Positions 6,459-8,495 of a stretch of 8,495 nucleotides of DNA are shown here, one piece after another; within the stretch, counting starts at the first letter, position 1; every line of letters begins with the position of its first letter. Origin of the DNA: an uncultured bacterium (lineage in GTDB: Bacteria; Actinomycetota; Coriobacteriia; Coriobacteriales; Coriobacteriaceae); the NCBI GenBank assembly GCA_905215945.1, contig CAJMRZ010000052.1:1-8495 (forward strand), read 5' to 3'. The position numbers and the translations under genes were made by a program. The notes below the pieces were generated by a model, which had not been told where the DNA came from, ran no database searches, and was given only the letters and a program-made list of their open reading frames with translations.

Positions 6459-7050
6459 CCGGAAAGCCTGTTTGGCGTAGGGCCTCGTAGAGGACGATGG
6501 CGGCGCTGTTGGAAAGGTTGAGGGCGCTGATGCGGTAGTCGTCGGGGTTAACGAAGTTGCCGCAGATATCCTGCTGCAGGATGGCCTCGTGGCTGTCCTC
6601 GGTATGCCCCAGCGATTCCTCGTGAGCTTCCCAAGTCTCGGCGTTATCGAGTGAGTCGCAATCGCGCAGCATGGGGATGCGCTCGCAGCGCTCGGGCGCC
6701 GCGGCGAGCAGCTCCTCGGGAATGCCCGAGCTCTCGCTGCCAAAGATCAAGTAGTCGTCATCGCGGTAGGTACTCTGCGCATAGGTGCGGCGTGCCTTTT
6801 TGGTCAGCAGATGCAGGCGTTCGTCGGCAGGGGAGAGACCATTGCGTGCAAGGAAATCCTCCCAGCCGGCATAGGTGGTCACGTCCAAGTTTTGCCAGTA
6901 GCCCAGGCCGGCGCGACGCACCGTCTTGTCGTCGAGCGAAAAGCCCAGTGGCTCCACCAGATGTAGACGGGCGCCGGTAACCACGCAGGTGCGGCCGATA
7001 TTGCCCGTATTGGCCGGAATCTCGGGCGCATACAGCACAATGTTGAACAT
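6451..7050 (-). CDS. trmL: tRNA (cytidine/uridine(34)-2'-O)-methyltransferase TrmL, with insertion
   Basis: A 199-residue SPOUT-fold methyltransferase. TrmL uses S-adenosylmethionine to methylate the ribose 2'-OH of the wobble base of certain leucine tRNAs, stabilising codon reading. The start ATG at 7050 follows AAGGAG (7055-7060) and gives the family N-terminus MFNIVLYAPEIPANTGNIGR. Further hallmarks are LHLVEPLGFSLDDKTVRRAGLGYW (split here as 29-40 and 41-52), FGSESSGIP (103-111), IPM (125-127) and ALNLSNSAAIVLYEALRQ (176-193), the knot that binds the cofactor. E. coli TrmL is about 157 residues with about 7 residues between IPM and NLSN; here there are 50, an acidic, His-containing insert of about 43. 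The final codon and stop fall in a repeat arm. A strong hairpin terminator sits just upstream of the ribosome binding site, so its transcription start is unclear. Confidence 0.92.
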   Translation of the reverse strand: MFNIVLYAPEIPANTGNIGRTCVVTGARLHLVEPLGFSLDDKTVRRAGLGYWQNLDVTTYAGWEDFLARNGLSPADERLHLLTKKARRTYAQSTYRDDDYLIFGSESSGIPEELLAAAPERCERIPMLRDCDSLDNAETWEAHEESLGHTEDSHEAILQQDICGNFVNPDDYRISALNLSNSAAIVLYEALRQTGFPGM

Positions 7051-7071
7051 GAATCTCCTTGGCTCAGAACG

Positions 7072-7106
7072 AAAAACCACCACGAAGGGTACCTTCGTGG
7101 TGGTTT
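7072..7106 (-). terminator. Intrinsic terminator of the cobW transcript
   Basis: On the minus strand AAACCACCACGAAGG (7092-7106) pairs perfectly with CCTTCGTGGTGGTTT (7074-7088) around a 3-base loop (7089-7091), a 15-bp stem. It is followed directly by a run of five T (7072-7076, overlapping the stem base). It lies 40 bases after the cobW stop and points in the cobW direction. On the + strand the hairpin lacks a following T-run. The gap to the trmL Shine-Dalgarno is only about 11 bases, so the hairpin also sits in what would be the trmL leader and could act as an attenuator. Confidence 0.85.
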
Positions 7107-7145
7107 GGCGGTTACGTAAGCGGAAAAATACCCGCTTGGATAAAC

Positions 7146-8276
7146 CTAGGCGCGGTGCCAGTCGGTCAGGCAGGCATCGAGGGAGGCGATGAGCGCATCC
7201 TTGTCCATGTGACGGCCGATGATGCACAGGCTTGTCATACGGTCGCCCGTCTCGTCGTCCCAAATCTGCATGATCTCGGGGTTCTCGTCGATGATCTTCT
7301 GTTTCTCGCCCTCGGGCGCCGAGTCGACAAACAGGCCGTTCTCCATCAGGCGCATCTGGTGGCCGGCCTGCTCAAACATGTAGCACATGTCCGGATCGCC
7401 GGTCTGCCACAGCGGACCCTTGACGCGGATGACCTCGTCGGGCCACTCCTGCTCAACAAAATCGGTGAACTTCTGCAGGTCAAACGGCTTACGGCGCGAG
7501 TACACAAAGGTCTCGATGTCGTACTCGAGCACCTCGGGGTCGTCGTGCTCCTCGGGATGCTCCATGGCCTCGATCCAAGCGGCGGAGTTGTAGGCGCGCA
7601 TAAAGTCGAAGCGGTCGGTATCGAGCAGCTCCTCCATGGGAACCTCGCCGTTTTGAGCCTCGACGATCACGGCGTCCTTCTGCAGACTGCGCACGATAGC
7701 CTTGAGCTCGGCGATCTGCTCAGAGCTCACGGTATCGGTTTTGTTGAGGATCAGCGTGGAGCAGAACTCGATCTGCTGGATGAGCAGGCTCTCGATGTCG
7801 TCCTCGTCGATATCCTCGGCCAGCAGGTCGCGACCGCCGTTGAACTCGTCGTACATGCGGGCGCAGTCGACCACGGCCACGATGTTGTCGAGCGCGAGCT
7901 TGGGCTCGCCGCCCACCTTGGCCTCGTCGCAGAAGCTCGAGATGGTGTAGGCGATGGGGATGGGCTCGCAAATGCCCGAGGCCTCGATGATGATGTAATC
8001 GAAGTTGCCCGAATCGGCGATGCCCTGCAGCTGGTTGGCCAGGTCATCCGAAAGCGTGCAGCAGATGCAGCCGTTGGTGAGCGGGATGAGGTCGTCGGTC
8101 TCGGAAAGGCCGCCGTCGGCGATGAGGCTGGCGTCCACATTGATCTCGCCGATATCGTTGACGATTACGGCGGCGCGGATACCGCCATCGTTAGCGAGGA
8201 TGTGGTTGAGCAGCGTGGTCTTGCCGGCACCGAGGTATCCGGTAAGCATGATGATTTTCACGGGTTTGTTGGGCAT
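7146..8276 (-). CDS. CobW/COG0523-family GTPase (G3E metallochaperone)
   Basis: A 376-residue G3E-family P-loop GTPase. Members use GTP hydrolysis to deliver metal ions such as zinc or cobalt to client proteins; the client here is unknown. I start it at ATG 8276 because AAAGGAGG (8281-8288) lies four bases upstream; an in-frame ATG at 8297 would add seven residues but lacks that site. Motifs: Walker A GYLGAGKTT (13-21), NDIGE (40-44), the metal-binding CICC (70-73) within TNGCICCTLSDDL, the EASG Walker B-type motif (98-101), and the guanine-specificity motif NKTD (179-182). A very acidic stretch EDIDEDDIE (155-163) sits before NKTD. The CobW_C domain begins near IETFVYSRRKPF and ends near the stop. 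There is no long His-rich loop of the kind seen in some zinc chaperones. No Zur-like operator is recognisable upstream. A strong hairpin terminator follows. Confidence 0.9.
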   Translation of the reverse strand: MPNKPVKIIMLTGYLGAGKTTLLNHILANDGGIRAAVIVNDIGEINVDASLIADGGLSETDDLIPLTNGCICCTLSDDLANQLQGIADSGNFDYIIIEASGICEPIPIAYTISSFCDEAKVGGEPKLALDNIVAVVDCARMYDEFNGGRDLLAEDIDEDDIESLLIQQIEFCSTLILNKTDTVSSEQIAELKAIVRSLQKDAVIVEAQNGEVPMEELLDTDRFDFMRAYNSAAWIEAMEHPEEHDDPEVLEYDIETFVYSRRKPFDLQKFTDFVEQEWPDEVIRVKGPLWQTGDPDMCYMFEQAGHQMRLMENGLFVDSAPEGEKQKIIDENPEIMQIWDDETGDRMTSLCIIGRHMDKDALIASLDACLTDWHRA

Positions 8277-8362
8277 GTGCCCTCCTTTGTTAGACATGGC
8301 TTACAGTTGAATCATATGCCAAACGCCTGCTCTTATACCCACGCGCTGGCAAATAACACAGG
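8277..8362 (-). promoter_or_regulatory. cobW leader: strong RBS and possible promoter
   Basis: This 86-base gap separates the ArsC-like stop from the cobW start on the minus strand. It contains AAAGGAGG (8281-8288), which decides the start at 8276. TATGAT (8311-8316) is a near-consensus -10, but I see no convincing -35 at the right distance; a second candidate, TATAAG, lies further upstream. No hairpin with a T-run separates the two genes, so cobW may instead be co-transcribed with the ArsC-like gene. Confidence 0.35.
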
Positions 8363-8495
8363 CTACTCCCAGGCTCCCCATACATCGGGGCAATAACCGA
8401 CGGTGGCCTTTTTGCCGTTACGCACGATGGGCTCGGCTAGAACCTGCTGGTTCCCGAGCAACTTGTCGAAGCGCTGGCTGGGGGTGAGGTGCTGG
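8363..8495 (-). CDS. ArsC/Spx-family thioredoxin-fold protein, C-terminal 43 residues
   Basis: Reading the minus strand from the window edge, after one stray base, gives an open frame of 43 residues ending in TAG at 8363-8365. It starts QHLTPSQRFDKLLGNQQV, and residues 21-35 read EPIVRNGKKATVGYC. The pattern 'pllL..PIVRNGKxATVGYxPdVWxxW' is the recognisable C-terminus of small arsenate-reductase-like (ArsC/Spx-type) proteins of about 110-130 residues common in Clostridia and Coriobacteriia. The N-terminal active-site cysteine motif lies outside the window, so neither catalysis nor true arsenate reduction can be judged. It lies upstream of cobW on the same strand with an 86-base gap. Confidence 0.75.
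   Translation of the reverse strand, partial: QHLTPSQRFDKLLGNQQVLAEPIVRNGKKATVGYCPDVWGAWE

Noticed and set aside
8295..8297. ATG at 8297 as the cobW start
   Set aside because: The strong AAAGGAGG site lies downstream of it, between this ATG and the ATG at 8276, and the seven extra residues add nothing conserved.
7059..8396. Long + strand open frame (445 codons) opposite cobW
   Set aside because: It is the antisense shadow of the cobW gene, created by biased GC-rich codon use; its translation shows no family motifs, and the minus-strand frame has every G3E GTPase motif.
1..8495. CRISPR array, tRNA genes or an insertion sequence with transposase
   Set aside because: No regularly spaced direct repeats with unique spacers, no cloverleaf-like segments and no transposase motifs were seen; the only dispersed repeat is the short palindrome.

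Overview
The window looks like chromosomal DNA from a high-GC Gram-positive gut bacterium, most likely Collinsella or another member of the Coriobacteriia. This assignment rests on overall base composition, the style of the proteins and a palindromic repeat I associate with that group from memory; no marker gene here proves it. Four complete genes plus a complete UvrA-like gene fill the middle, and a gene is cut off at each edge. There are no tRNA, rRNA or CRISPR features and no transposase gene.

Layout, left to right. (1) Positions 1-1389 (+) hold the C-terminal part of a Tet(M)/EF-G-like translation GTPase. Its ribosome-contacting loop resembles EF-G more than Tet(M), so it is probably not a classical tetracycline-resistance protein. 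(2) Positions 1541-5165 (+) form a two-gene unit: an ORC/Cdc6-like AAA+ ATPase with a C-terminal winged helix, overlapping by 8 bases the start of a short UvrA-like protein (837 aa as drawn). That UvrA-like protein lacks the usual UvrB-binding domain. (3) Positions 5206-6306 (-), convergent with the above, encode a second ATPase with the same plan. (4) Positions 6451-7050 (-) encode TrmL, a tRNA wobble 2'-O-methyltransferase with an unusual insertion of about 43 residues. (5) Positions 7146-8276 (-) encode a CobW/COG0523 metallochaperone GTPase. (6) Positions 8363-8495 (-) hold the C-terminus of an ArsC/Spx-family thioredoxin-fold protein.

A palindromic repeat with core TGACAAAGGGAC/GTCCCTTTGTCA occurs three times: a decayed copy at 1445-1469 and near-perfect hairpins at 5167-5201 and 6424-6458. 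These positions bracket the AAA1-UvrA unit and the AAA2 gene, while the genes outside look like ordinary chromosomal housekeeping genes. The most interesting idea in the window is therefore a modular accessory locus, two paralogous ORC-like ATPases around a UvrB-independent UvrA homologue, sitting between repeat elements. A shared role in DNA surveillance, repair or defence is an inference only.

Regulation visible in the sequence: tandem AGTTGGTATAACT boxes carry the likely promoter of the AAA1-UvrA unit. An AT-rich leader with an inverted repeat precedes AAA2. A strong intrinsic terminator lies between cobW and trmL, almost touching the trmL ribosome binding site.
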